A stretch of 64,000 nucleotides of DNA from UBA1660 sp964462035 (GCA_964462035.1 CAYXAP010000001.1:62001-126000), one strand, 5' to 3'. Positions 16,714-25,722 are shown, counted from the stretch's first letter. Program-made: numbers and translations. Notes: generated by a model from the sequence alone, not told the origin.

Positions 16714-17681
16714 TCTCCTACGCCGCCGCCGAGCACGTGCAGGCGACGCTTGCGTCCATAGCGATCCACGGCGCCTGGTGCGCTGCCGCGCTCCTTGCCC
16801 TTGAGGGCACCGTGGAGGAAGGCCTCCGCGGCCCGGTAGCTCGACCGGACCAGGGGACCACTGGCGACGAAGGTGAAGCCCATGGCCTCGCCCTCTTCGC
16901 GGTACTTCTCGAACTCTTCCGGCTCGACGTAGCGCTGCACGTCGGCGTGCTTCTTCGTCGGCCGCAGGTACTGGCCGATCGTGAGCACGTCGACCTCCGC
17001 GTCGCGGAGGCGCTTCATGGCGTCGAGCATCTCGTCCTCGGTCTCACCGAGGCCGACCATCAGCGACGACTTCGTCACGACGCCGGTCGCTTCCTTGGCC
17101 CACTTCAACACGTCGATGGAGCGGTCCCAGCTGCAGCGCGCGTCGCGAATGGTCCGCTGCAGGCGGGGCACCACCTCGACGTTGTGCGCGAAGACGTCCG
17201 GCGCGCCGTCGACGACGACGGTCTCGACGTCCTTGCGGACGCCCTGGAAGTCGCCGAGGAGCACCTCGACGAGCAGGTTCGGCGCGTAGTGGTTGATGCG
17301 CTGCACGGTGCGCGCGACGTGGTCGGCGCCCCCATCGAGCAGGTCGTCGCGGTCGACCATGGTCATCACGACGTACGCGAGGTCCATGGCGCCGAGCGCC
17401 TTGCCGACGTTCTCCGGCTCCCGCGGGTCGGCGAAGCCACCGGGGTCGCCGGTGTTCACCGAGCAGAAGCGACACCCGCGCGTACAGGTCTCGCCCAGGA
17501 TCATGATCGTCGCGGTCCCGGCAGCCCAGCACTCGAAGATGTTCGGGCACTTGGCCTCTTCACAGACCGTGTTCAGGTCCAGACCCCGCAGCTGCTCCTT
17601 CAAACCCTTGAAGCGCTCCTGCCCCTCGCCATTCGGGAGGCGGACGCGTAGCCAATCGGGCTTTCGTGCGGGGAGGGTCAT
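16710..17681 (-). CDS. lipA: Lipoyl synthase
   Basis: This 323-residue radical SAM enzyme inserts two sulfurs into octanoyl groups on lipoyl domains. It has the auxiliary-cluster cysteines CEEAKCPNIFEC, the radical-SAM CX3CX2C motif CTRGCRFC and the C-terminal RSSYRA serine ligand motif, so both iron-sulfur clusters appear intact. ATG 17681 (MTLPARKPDWLRVRLPNGEG) is preferred over the upstream in-frame ATG 17720. It is first in the operon with E1 alpha, E1 beta and E2, whose E2 lipoyl Lys is its substrate. No lipB or E3 gene is nearby in the window. Confidence 0.95.
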   Translation of the reverse strand: MTLPARKPDWLRVRLPNGEGQERFKGLKEQLRGLDLNTVCEEAKCPNIFECWAAGTATIMILGETCTRGCRFCSVNTGDPGGFADPREPENVGKALGAMDLAYVVMTMVDRDDLLDGGADHVARTVQRINHYAPNLLVEVLLGDFQGVRKDVETVVVDGAPDVFAHNVEVVPRLQRTIRDARCSWDRSIDVLKWAKEATGVVTKSSLMVGLGETEDEMLDAMKRLRDAEVDVLTIGQYLRPTKKHADVQRYVEPEEFEKYREEGEAMGFTFVASGPLVRSSYRAAEAFLHGALKGKERGSAPGAVDRYGRKRRLHVLGGGVGE

Positions 17682-17888
17682 CGGAGGTGTGAAAGAGGGC
17701 ACTCCGAGGAGCGCCGGCAAGGGTCGACGGTGAAGGTCACCGGGGAAACGCCGATCCTGCTTTAGGGGGCGGCTCGAAAGGTGTCAACGAGCCGGAATCA
17801 CGACAGCTTTGCCGCGACGCGTCAGGGCCCGCGATGTGGCCCCTCACATCGGGGGACATCGGCCCTCGCGGCCGCTAGCGAGCCCAGA

Positions 17889-19256
17889 TCATTCGGCATC
17901 CGAACGGCGGAGGCCGGGATCGTTCGCTGTGAGATCACCCACGTCAGAGGCCGCTTTTTCCCGCGAATCGACCTCACGAGCGGTCCGATGGAGCGCGATC
18001 GTCCACCAGACGAGCATCACGGTGATCAGCTGCGGCACCGCTCGCGGGAGCTGCGCTTCCTTCAGGGTCTCCCAGAGCCAGACGCTGAAGAGGGGGATCC
18101 AGAGGGAACCGATCAGGAGGGTCAGGAGCGTGAGTCCATAGAAGCGGCCGCCGCCGAAGGGGCGGCCTTCGGGGCCCTTGCCGAGGCGCAGGTAGGCGAC
18201 CCAAGCGGGCAGCAAGAAGAGCGCGACGTCGTAGAAGAGGAAGTGGGGGCTCGCGAGCCAGCCCGCTGCGATCGACGCGGCCATCGCCAGATCCCAGTTG
18301 CGGCTGCCCGGCGCCCACTCGCGACCGCGCCAGCCGAAACCGATCGCGACGCCGATGGCGAGAGTGAGTGCCGGACCGAGCACGTCGCCGACCCGCGGTG
18401 CGAAGCCGTCGATGAGGAGCGCCAGCGCGGTCGGGACGCTCACCTGATAGAAGGCCGGGAACTCGTAGCCGGGCAGGCGATTGCGGACGAGGGCCGCGGT
18501 CTCGGGGAGCGTCTCGAGGTAGCCCTCGAAGGCGCCGGGCATCAGCACGTACGAGAGCGCGCAGCCGCCGAGCGCGACCCCGGCGGCGACCGCGATCGCG
18601 CGCCAGCGCCGCTGCACCAGGAGCACCACCGCGAAGCCGAACGCGAGCTGGGGCTTCAGGATCATCGCGCCCAGCGCCAGCCCTGCGAGCGCGTCGCGTT
18701 CCTTCCGCAGCGCGAGGAACGCGGCGGTCGCGAGCCCGAGGCTCACGAAGGTGTTCTGCCCCATGATGAGCGCGAGCGTCGCGGGTAGGAAGAGCAGCGA
18801 GAAGCCGACCCCGCTGCCCATTCCGATCCCGTCCCGGTCGATCGCCCGCCGCACCGCCGCGAGCGTCGCGACCAACAGGAGCAGAGCCAGCGCCCACCAC
18901 GCGAAGACCGCGCCGAGGTAGGGCAGCGCGCCGAAGGGCACCATCGCGAGCGCATAGGGCGGCGGGTTCACGAAGGCGGTGCTGCCGTTGCCGGTGCGCT
19001 CGAGCAGCTGGTCCTGGAGCGCCTCCTGCGCGTCGAGGTCGTAGAGCTCCCGGCTCTGCCCTTCGAGCACCATTCGGCCGCCGGTGTAGAAGGCGAGGAA
19101 GTCACCGCCGACCACGGTGCCGAAGCGGTCCTCGAGCCCGTCCCAGGAGCTGAACGCCTTGGGCAGCGCCACCCCGAAGAGCAGCGTCGCGCCGACGGCC
19201 AGGTAGTAGACCCGCCACCGCCTCCGGTCGACGAAACGCGCGAGCCCTTCGAGCAT
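17889..19256 (-). CDS. GT87 (DUF2029)-type polyprenyl-phosphate glycosyltransferase
   Basis: The 455-residue protein has about ten hydrophobic segments. Near its start is the family signature VGGDFLAFYTGGRMVLEGQS-x-x-LYD, where an acidic residue after the first helix is catalytic in GT-C enzymes. It also has VNPPPYALAMVPFGALPY, characteristic of DUF2029/GT87 mannosyltransferases. Such enzymes transfer sugars from polyprenyl-phosphate donors at the periplasmic face. Acceptor and sugar are unknown. It is single, and 168 bases without a gene separate it from lipA. Confidence 0.78.
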   Translation of the reverse strand: MLEGLARFVDRRRWRVYYLAVGATLLFGVALPKAFSSWDGLEDRFGTVVGGDFLAFYTGGRMVLEGQSRELYDLDAQEALQDQLLERTGNGSTAFVNPPPYALAMVPFGALPYLGAVFAWWALALLLLVATLAAVRRAIDRDGIGMGSGVGFSLLFLPATLALIMGQNTFVSLGLATAAFLALRKERDALAGLALGAMILKPQLAFGFAVVLLVQRRWRAIAVAAGVALGGCALSYVLMPGAFEGYLETLPETAALVRNRLPGYEFPAFYQVSVPTALALLIDGFAPRVGDVLGPALTLAIGVAIGFGWRGREWAPGSRNWDLAMAASIAAGWLASPHFLFYDVALFLLPAWVAYLRLGKGPEGRPFGGGRFYGLTLLTLLIGSLWIPLFSVWLWETLKEAQLPRAVPQLITVMLVWWTIALHRTAREVDSREKAASDVGDLTANDPGLRRSDAE

Positions 19257-19408
19257 GGCGAGAGCCTACCCGGCCGATGCGATGCGAGGGCGGGGTCGTG
19301 GTGGTGAGGTGCGCACGTGAGCATCCTCACAGGCGGCCTCTTGGCGTCCATCGGTGTGATGGCCAACACGAAAAGAGGACCATCGAACCAACCTCGGAGG
19401 TGCATTCC

Positions 19409-19618
19409 ATGAGCGATCATCGAATCGAACACCCCCAGTTCCGTGAGAACGAGGCCCCCGGCCACCGCTTCGAGTCGGAGGAGTTGGAGAACGCGTCCTA
19501 TCCCTTCGTGGACGACGAGCTCGACTTCCACGACGGGTGGAGCGCCATCCGCCCTCGCCGCCGGCTCGGGGACCTCGGACGCACGCGAGCTGCGCGGTCC
19601 GCGATGACCCACCACTAG
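19409..19618 (+). CDS. Small acidic protein upstream of sigma-like gene
   Basis: A GGAGG site at 19396-19400 is well placed before the ATG at 19409, and 69 residues follow. The middle is acidic and aromatic (FESEELENASYPFVDDELDF), and the C-terminus is basic (RPRRRLGDLGRTRAARS). No family was recognised. A strong hairpin follows at once and then the sigma-like gene 105 bases downstream. By position it could be a regulator or partner of that protein, but nothing in the sequence proves it. Confidence 0.6.
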   Translation: MSDHRIEHPQFRENEAPGHRFESEELENASYPFVDDELDFHDGWSAIRPRRRLGDLGRTRAARSAMTHH

Positions 19619-19622
19619 GCTC

Positions 19623-19655
19623 GGGGCCCACGGGCGCCGGACGCCCGTGGGCCCC
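19623..19655 (+). terminator. Perfect 14-bp stem hairpin (terminator or attenuator)
   Basis: GGGGCCCACGGGCG (19623-19636), a five-base loop CCGGA and CGCCCGTGGGCCCC (19642-19655) form a perfect GC-rich stem five bases after the small acidic gene. There is no T tract, so it may weaken rather than end transcription into the sigma-like gene. Confidence 0.65.
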
Positions 19656-19723
19656 TGCCCGACCACTTCCCCATTCTGGAAAGGAGAACGCGGCCACGGG
19701 TCGCGCGAGCGTTAGGAGGAGAG

Positions 19724-20293
19724 ATGAGAGACGTGCGTATCGTCGACGACCGTCCGGACACCTCGCACGGATGGCGCGGAGAGTTGGACTTGGAGGCGCT
19801 CCGGCGCTTCGCGAACGAGGAGCTGAGCCTCGCCCGGCTCGGGAGATCGCAGCTGGCTTCGGTGGACGCCGACGACATCGTCGACGCCGTGCTCCTCGAT
19901 GATTGGTCTCGCTGGGGTCGCAGCGATGGGCCACTGCCGACGCGCTTGCTGAACGAAGTGCGCTCGCGCATCGATCTCGCGGCCGAGACTTGGAGCCAGT
20001 CGGCGAGCGAGGACTTGGAAGAGGACTGGGTGCGGGACAACTCCGCGTTCTGGCCGGACGCGGACCGGATCTCGTTCGAAGAGCAGATCGGCGACGGTGG
20101 GCCCGACCCGCAGCAGATCGCCGAGCTCTTCGAAGAGCTGTCGCCGAGCGAGCGCCGGGCCATTCTCCTGAGCCGATGCGAGCGCAGGTCGGTGGCCGAG
20201 ATCGCCGCGGCCCTTCACACCGACTGCGCGGAGGCCGAGGGCCTGCTCGAGTCGGCGGCGGAGAAGCTCGCGCACGCCTACCTCGCGTCCTGA
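19724..20293 (+). CDS. Degenerate ECF sigma-factor-like protein
   Basis: The 189-residue protein has a C-terminal sigma-70 region 4 pattern (ELFEELSPSERRAILLSRCERRSVAEIAAALHT, helix-turn-helix, about residues 127-182). Its N-terminal half faintly resembles region 2 (VDADDIVDAVLLD-x-W, then PTRLLNEVRSRIDLAA). An acidic insert lies between them. A strong AGGAGGA site precedes ATG 19724. Since region 2 is weak, it may bind RNA polymerase without acting as a full sigma factor. It shares orientation with the small acidic gene upstream. Confidence 0.6.
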   Translation: MRDVRIVDDRPDTSHGWRGELDLEALRRFANEELSLARLGRSQLASVDADDIVDAVLLDDWSRWGRSDGPLPTRLLNEVRSRIDLAAETWSQSASEDLEEDWVRDNSAFWPDADRISFEEQIGDGGPDPQQIAELFEELSPSERRAILLSRCERRSVAEIAAALHTDCAEAEGLLESAAEKLAHAYLAS

Positions 20294-20300
20294 GCGCCGC

Positions 20301-20312
20301 GGCTGATCAGCC
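20301..20312. terminator. Short palindrome between convergent genes
   Basis: GGCTGATCAGCC is a perfect 12-bp palindrome eight bases after the sigma-like stop, in the 64-base gap before the convergent carotenoid oxygenase stop. It may form a small stem. Support is weak. Confidence 0.3.
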
Positions 20313-20357
20313 CGACCGCGTCGGACTCAGGGGCAGGTGTCCAACGTGCACCGCTTC

Positions 20358-22157
20358 TCAGCTCAAGAGTGGGCGCAGCTCATCGCGGAGTCGGGCGCCG
20401 AGCGCGCCGTTGGGCAGCCCCGGCTGGAGGTCCTCCCAGGGATCGACGCGGTAGCCGCTCGAGCGGGGCCGGGCGTCGCGCATCCAGGTCGCGTGCATGG
20501 TGAAGCCGGCGGTGAGCTCGGGGTGGCCGAGCTTCGCGAGCGGGCCGCGCGCGAGGTGTTCGGCGTCGAAGATCCACAGCTCGGTGTCCCGACCGGACCA
20601 GACGACGGTGATCAGGAAGCCGTGCTCGGCGTGGGTGGCGCGCTCGTGGGGGATGAACTGCGGCGACGAGAGCGTCGTCGAGGGCGGAAAGCGGAACTCG
20701 TCGACGATGCGCAGCCCTTGGACGTCCAATCGGAAGAGCACCGAGGGCGACCAGCCCTTCTTCCGCACGGCGTCCACCGGGACTCGTCGGTGCGGGTGGT
20801 CGCCGTAGGTGTCGAGGTGGGGCGCGGGGACCAGCTCGGGCCAATAGCCCGAGGCGAACCACCACTGGGTCGTGAGCCGCGCGGGATCGTGGTGCGTGCT
20901 GGCGCTCGTGTCGGTCACGAAGCCGAGGCCCCAGGTTCGCTCGACGTCCGCCAGCCATCGGGACGAGGTCTCGCCGGTGTGGGGATCGATGACGTGCCGG
21001 CCCAACACGCAGACATCGGTGCCGCAGGTCGGCAGGCCATCGACGCTCTCGTCGATGGGCTGGCCATCGTCCGCGCGGGGCTGACCGGCGCGAACCCAGC
21101 GCGCCAGATCCAGGCCGACGCTGTGCCCCGCGTGGACGACGACGCCGTGGCGGTCGCAGCGGTCCACGGCGAAGTGGCTGGCCTCGCGCTCGAGCTCCAC
21201 CGGGCGCGCCAGGACGGCCGATCCCGGTCGGGCGCGTTCCAGCGCCGCACGCTCGACCAACCAGAGCCTCGCGTGCGGGTGCTGCGGCGGGGCGTGCCGC
21301 GACCAGGGGTCCGGGAGGAGTGCGTGGAACGAGAGCCGGAAGGCCGTGTCCATGAGCAGCACCCAACGCTCGGTCACCGCCATCTGGTGGACGGACTGTT
21401 CGATCACCACCGGGCGTCCGCCCGGGTCGACCAACGGCCATGCCTCCGGCTCGCGCTCGCCGTCCCACCGCATCAGGTGGGTGAAGGGACGGGACCCGGA
21501 GCGAGCCAGGCCGAGGGAATAGTTCACGAGGAACATCTCGTGGGTCACCGAGTCCCACGCGGGGTGGCCCGTGCCCATCACCAGCGGGAAGGGGTGCCGG
21601 CCGAACGCTGCGGGCTTCCAGCTCTGGCGCGAGCCGACCACGGTGGCCGGCTCCAGGGTCGCGGGGTCGACCTCGACGGGGCGCGCGGCGTCGTAGCCGG
21701 TGAGCAGTCGCGTCGGCTGCCCCGGCAGCTCGAAGGTCGCCAATGCGGTGTTGCCGAAGTTGCGGGCGCCGAGCCGTGGCGAGACCCGGGCGATGCCGAG
21801 GTTCCGAAAGCGTGCCACGCGGTCCCGCTGCACGAGCTCGTCCGCGAGCTGGCAGGGGGTCCTCAACACCTTCGACGTGAGCGAAGGCTCCGGTCCCAGT
21901 CGCACGCGCCGGATCAGGCCGTCGCCCAGGAAGACGGGCGTCCGATCGCTCGAGGCGGTGCCCGCCGGGCCGACGAAGAAGTAATGGCCCCCGATGCCCG
22001 CGGGGAGCGTTCCAGTGAGTACGTCCAGCGCCAGGTCGGTGTGCTCGACCCGAGGCTGCGATGCGGTGACACGGGGGTATTCGGAGTGGACACGCATGGC
22101 TTCGATGGTCCCGGGATCGCTCGGGGTCGGAAGGCGCTTCGCGAGGGCGTGTAGCAC
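20358..22157 (-). CDS. Carotenoid cleavage oxygenase family protein
   Basis: The protein is up to 599 residues, somewhat longer than the usual 450-550. It shows the seven-bladed propeller pattern of the RPE65/carotenoid oxygenase family, with conserved histidines for the non-heme iron: GTGHPAWDSVTHEMFLVNY, SVHQMAVTERWVLLMDTAF, VVHAGHSVGLDLARW and the C-terminal HERATHAEHGFLITVV. Such enzymes cut carotenoids or related alkenes with O2. The substrate is unknown, and no carotenoid-synthesis gene is nearby. Start choice is open: GTG 22157, or ATG 22097, which begins at the first conserved segment. Confidence 0.8.
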   Translation of the reverse strand: MLHALAKRLPTPSDPGTIEAMRVHSEYPRVTASQPRVEHTDLALDVLTGTLPAGIGGHYFFVGPAGTASSDRTPVFLGDGLIRRVRLGPEPSLTSKVLRTPCQLADELVQRDRVARFRNLGIARVSPRLGARNFGNTALATFELPGQPTRLLTGYDAARPVEVDPATLEPATVVGSRQSWKPAAFGRHPFPLVMGTGHPAWDSVTHEMFLVNYSLGLARSGSRPFTHLMRWDGEREPEAWPLVDPGGRPVVIEQSVHQMAVTERWVLLMDTAFRLSFHALLPDPWSRHAPPQHPHARLWLVERAALERARPGSAVLARPVELEREASHFAVDRCDRHGVVVHAGHSVGLDLARWVRAGQPRADDGQPIDESVDGLPTCGTDVCVLGRHVIDPHTGETSSRWLADVERTWGLGFVTDTSASTHHDPARLTTQWWFASGYWPELVPAPHLDTYGDHPHRRVPVDAVRKKGWSPSVLFRLDVQGLRIVDEFRFPPSTTLSSPQFIPHERATHAEHGFLITVVWSGRDTELWIFDAEHLARGPLAKLGHPELTAGFTMHATWMRDARPRSSGYRVDPWEDLQPGLPNGALGARLRDELRPLLS

Positions 22158-22272
22158 GCCTTCTCACGAGCCGCGTGTGACCGACGACGCAGGGCCCTCG
22201 CTCCCAGGGCTCGACTCCACCTTGCGTTCCCGCACACGCGCGAGCGGCGTTCTCCTCCACTCTGATGGCGTC

Positions 22273-24150
22273 GTGCGCTTTACCTACGCTGCTGTCGTCG
22301 CTCTTTCTTGTTCCTCCCTGCTCGCCTGCACCAACGATGGTGTGAACGCGGGGACCTCACCCATCGTCGATGGAACCCGCGAGATGGGGGAGGAGGCCGT
22401 CGTCCTCGTGAAGGTCGTCGGAGGGGTCGCGTCGTGCACCGGGACGCTGGTCTCGGAGAGCGTCGTGCTGACGGCGAAGCACTGCGTGCAGCTCCAGGGT
22501 GCCGAGGCTCCGTACCCGGTCGGGCTGGTGTCGATCGGCATCGGCCACGACAACCGGAACACCGTCGACTATCGGGCGCGCCGGATCGACACCACCCCTG
22601 GCGTCTACGGCTCGGGGTTGGTCGGTCTCGTCGGTGAGGACGTCGGCGTCATCACCATCCGCCCCGACGGCGACGGCAACTTCCCCGACGTCACCCCCAT
22701 CGCCTACCGCCGAGAGTCGCCGAACGATCTCGTCGGCGAGGACGTCACGTTCATCGGCTTCGGCCGCACCGACACCGGCGGCAGCGGGCTCAAGTTCACG
22801 CGCACCGGGGAGGTGCTCCGCGTCGGCGGCGGGGTGATCACCTCGGCCGGCAACATCTGCCAGGGGGACTCGGGCGGACCCATGATCCTCGAGGGCTCGC
22901 CGCGCGAGATCGTGGGCGTCGCGAGCTTCGGTCGATCGGCGACCGGCGACGCGTGCCCGGCGATCGAGGACGGTCACAACACTCTCGACGGTCACCTCGG
23001 GATGATCGACATGGCGATCTACGAGGCGGGCGGCTGCCCGGTCGAGGGGCTCACCGAGGAGTGCAACTCCATCGACGATGACTGCGACGGCGTGGTGGAC
23101 GAGACCTGCGCCGGGCTCGGCGAGGCCTGTACCACGGACGACGAATGCGCCTTTGCCCAGCTCCCCGAGAGTTGGGGCGTCGGGCTGACCGGGCTGCTCG
23201 ACAATCCGGTCGTCTGTGGAGACACGAGCGCCGGTCGCGTGTGCACCCGCCCGTGCGATCCGCTTCGGCCGCTCACCAGCTGCGCGACCGCCGAGAATCC
23301 CTTCGGCGGCGCGACCGAGGTGGCGATGCCCAACCCAGGCCTCTGCGTCTCGACCGGCGGCTGCGAGGGGACCTGCCTCGCGCTCGGCGCGGGCGACCTC
23401 GGCTTCGAGGAGCCCTGCACCGACGACGCGCAGTGCGCGACGGGCGCATGTGTCGACCCGGGCGATGGCGAGCGCCGTTGCCTCCAGCGGTGTCAGGGCG
23501 ACGCCGGCCAATGCGCCGGCGGAGAGGTCTGCGCCGCGCCGGCCGGTGCGTGCGGCGCCTGCGTCGACGAGGGCCTGGTCAGCGGCATCCGCGGCTTCGG
23601 TGAGCCCTGCCGCAACGACGGCGATTGCGGCTCCGGCCTCTGCGCCGCCGACGTCTGCTCCCGTGCCTGTACGAGCAACGTCGACTGCGGTGACACCTTC
23701 CATTGTGTCGGCTCCACGTGCCGGCCCGGTCCGGCCGGCGAGTCCGGTGACCGCTGCGCTCGCGCCGAGGACTGCCTCGGTGGCGCGTCTTGTGTCGGTG
23801 ACCCCGGCATCTGCGCCCGCGCCTGCTCGAGCGGCGAGTGTACGAACGAGGGCTTCGGCTGCGTCGACGACTTCTGCGTTCCCGACCTCGCGGTGCTGGG
23901 CGAGTCGTGCGCCATGGACGCCGAGTGCTTCGACGGGCTCTGTGTCGATGGCTCCTGCACCCGTGAGTGCGGCGTCTCGGGAGCGTGCCCCGCCGGCCTG
24001 GAGTGCGCTCGCGACGACGCGGGCCGTGGCACCTGCGCGACCCCGAGCGGTGGCGGCGGCTGCAGCGCCAGCCATGGTGTTCCGGCCGGCTCGATGGCGC
24101 TGGTCGGCCTCGGGCTCCTGCTCGCGTTCCGCCGCCGCCGTCGTAGCTGA
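22273..24150 (+). CDS. Trypsin-like serine protease lipoprotein with Cys-rich repeats and MYXO-CTERM tail
   Basis: GTG 22273 opens a lipoprotein signal (SCSSLLAC). The protease domain (about residues 35-255) has the full triad: His in VLTAKHC, Asp in LVGEDVGVITI and Ser in CQGDSGGPM. Next comes a MopE-type metal-binding motif, CNSIDDDCDGVVDETC, then about 330 residues of Cys-rich repeats of the C-x-x-DAQCATGAC type. The end, a Cys-containing motif followed by a hydrophobic helix and five arginines, is a MYXO-CTERM sorting signal. The protein therefore carries an N-terminal lipobox and a C-terminal anchor. It probably acts at the cell surface or is released after sorting, which is typical for Myxococcota. 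Confidence 0.85.
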   Translation: MRFTYAAVVALSCSSLLACTNDGVNAGTSPIVDGTREMGEEAVVLVKVVGGVASCTGTLVSESVVLTAKHCVQLQGAEAPYPVGLVSIGIGHDNRNTVDYRARRIDTTPGVYGSGLVGLVGEDVGVITIRPDGDGNFPDVTPIAYRRESPNDLVGEDVTFIGFGRTDTGGSGLKFTRTGEVLRVGGGVITSAGNICQGDSGGPMILEGSPREIVGVASFGRSATGDACPAIEDGHNTLDGHLGMIDMAIYEAGGCPVEGLTEECNSIDDDCDGVVDETCAGLGEACTTDDECAFAQLPESWGVGLTGLLDNPVVCGDTSAGRVCTRPCDPLRPLTSCATAENPFGGATEVAMPNPGLCVSTGGCEGTCLALGAGDLGFEEPCTDDAQCATGACVDPGDGERRCLQRCQGDAGQCAGGEVCAAPAGACGACVDEGLVSGIRGFGEPCRNDGDCGSGLCAADVCSRACTSNVDCGDTFHCVGSTCRPGPAGESGDRCARAEDCLGGASCVGDPGICARACSSGECTNEGFGCVDDFCVPDLAVLGESCAMDAECFDGLCVDGSCTRECGVSGACPAGLECARDDAGRGTCATPSGGGGCSASHGVPAGSMALVGLGLLLAFRRRRRS

Positions 24151-24162
24151 TACCCTCCGGGG

Positions 24163-25545
24163 GTGCGCTCATCTCCGCTCCGGGGCCTCCTCGCGCTCGC
24201 ATCGCTCGTCGGCTGCGCCGAACCGCCGCCGCCCGGTGAGGTGAGCCCGATCAGTCGTCGTCCAGTCGCGCTCTTCGCGGGCGCCGCCGAGACTTGCGTG
24301 CTCGTCGAGGTCACGGTCCGTGCCGATGGCGGAGTCGTGGACGGCGCGGTTCCCGCCGACGACCTCGGGGCCGAGACCGACGCCGGCATCGACGATCTGG
24401 GCGCCCCGGCCGACATGTTCACGCCCACCGACATGTTCACGCCCACGGACATGTTCACGCCCACCGACATGTTCGTACCCACCGACATGTTCACGCCCAC
24501 CGACATGTTCACGCCGGGTGATGCCGGCCCACCGAACGACGGTGGCGTGATGATGGTCGATGCCTTCCGTCCGCCGCAGGACGCTGGGCCTCCTCCTCCC
24601 GAGCCGATGGCCGCTTCCGTGCGCTGTTGGGGTGCGGGTCAGGCCAGCCCGCGTCGCCCGTCCGACTCGCCGGAGGAGGCGCTCCATGTCGCGACCTGGG
24701 GCACTCGCTGCGTCGTCGACGCGGCTGGCCGCGTGATCTGCTGGGGCCCGAACGAGAGCGGTCAGGCCGGCGCGCCTGCCTCGGACGATGCCCCGCCGGC
24801 TGCGCTCACCCTCCTGCCGCGGGCGAGCCGCGTCGAGCTCTCTGCGGGGGGCGCCCACGCCTGCGCGCTCACCGAGGACGGCCTCTACTGCTGGGGAGCG
24901 GGTGACGCTGGCCAGCTCGGCGACGGCCGGAGCAACAGCGGTCACCGGCCGGTCGCCGTGGACCTCGACGGCGTGAGCGCGGTCGCCCTGGGTGAGCGAC
25001 ACACCTGCGCCATCGCGGAGGGCGAGCTCTACTGCTGGGGCGCCAGCGAGTCCGGCCAGGCCGGCGGCTCCGAAGCGGACTCGCCGCAGCGCATACGCAC
25101 CGGCCTCGAGGAGCTCGTCGCCGTGGTCGCGGGCCGGGCGCACACCTGCGTCCTCGACGTCGAGGGTGAGGTCGCGTGTCTCGGCGACGACAGCACGGGC
25201 CAGCTCGGCCAGGGGGCGCCGGGGGCCTCGAGCTCGAGCCCCCTCGACGTGGACCTGCCCGACGTGGCGATCCTCGCGGCGGGCGCGAACCACACCTGCG
25301 CGGCGGACGACGACACCGTCTATTGCTGGGGCTCGGGCGACCAGTGGCAGACGGGCACCGCCGTGCCCAGCGAGGGGGCCATCCAGCGGATCCGGCTCTC
25401 TGCCGACCAGCTCGCGCTCGGTGCCGCCCACAGCTGTGCGCTGGTCGGCAGCCAGGTTCGCTGCTGGGGAGCCAACGACCAGGAGCAGCTCGGTGACGGA
25501 TCCGATCGCTCGGCCAACCCGGTCCGAATCGGTGGCCTGCGCTGA
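24163..25545 (+). CDS. RCC1-repeat lipoprotein
   Basis: The 460-residue product from GTG 24163 has a lipobox (SLVGC) and an acidic linker. Six DMFTPT hexapeptides follow, then from about residue 148 onward six or seven RCC1-like blades. Each blade has an AHTCAL-type and a CWG-x-x-GQLG-type segment, for example GGAHACALTEDGLYCWGAGD. The paired Cys in each blade are typical of extracellular RCC1 proteins of Myxococcota. A seven-bladed propeller that binds a protein or sugar ligand is inferred. It follows the protease gene by 12 bases, so both may be expressed together. Confidence 0.8.
   Translation: MRSSPLRGLLALASLVGCAEPPPPGEVSPISRRPVALFAGAAETCVLVEVTVRADGGVVDGAVPADDLGAETDAGIDDLGAPADMFTPTDMFTPTDMFTPTDMFVPTDMFTPTDMFTPGDAGPPNDGGVMMVDAFRPPQDAGPPPPEPMAASVRCWGAGQASPRRPSDSPEEALHVATWGTRCVVDAAGRVICWGPNESGQAGAPASDDAPPAALTLLPRASRVELSAGGAHACALTEDGLYCWGAGDAGQLGDGRSNSGHRPVAVDLDGVSAVALGERHTCAIAEGELYCWGASESGQAGGSEADSPQRIRTGLEELVAVVAGRAHTCVLDVEGEVACLGDDSTGQLGQGAPGASSSSPLDVDLPDVAILAAGANHTCAADDDTVYCWGSGDQWQTGTAVPSEGAIQRIRLSADQLALGAAHSCALVGSQVRCWGANDQEQLGDGSDRSANPVRIGGLR
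24412..24519 (+). repeat. Six 18-bp tandem repeats (DMFTPT hexapeptide)
   Basis: Six adjoining copies of an 18-bp unit, gacatgttcacgcccacc, with few changes (unit 4 reads gtaccc in place of acgccc, unit 6 ends in ggt). The unit length keeps frame, so copy-number change would alter linker length without a frameshift. Confidence 0.93.
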
Positions 25546-25554
25546 CCTCGATTG

Positions 25555-25570
25555 GCGCCAGACCTGGCGC
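25555..25570 (+). terminator. Hairpin after the RCC1 gene
   Basis: GCGCCAG (25555-25561) and CTGGCGC (25564-25570) form a compact stem about ten bases after the stop. No T tract follows. It is a possible transcription end before the pilus cluster. Confidence 0.4.
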
Positions 25571-25722
25571 AAGTGAGGCGAGCTGGAGACAATCGACCGG
25601 TCTGGCCACCCTCAGGGGGTGTGCAAGCGTGTCGCGATCCATGGGGACTTCGGAGCCCAGCTGGTGCCTCCCAACCCCGGCACTCGTTCCGAAAAAGCCA
25701 ATGATCTTCTCATCGGACCTGC

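Noticed and set aside
22357..24075. A 572-codon minus-strand frame opposite the protease gene
   Set aside because: Ala/Asp/Arg-rich with no motif, while the plus strand has an intact catalytic triad.
24412..24519. Short direct repeats considered as a CRISPR array
   Set aside because: The units adjoin without spacers and encode an in-frame hexapeptide, so this is a coding tandem repeat.
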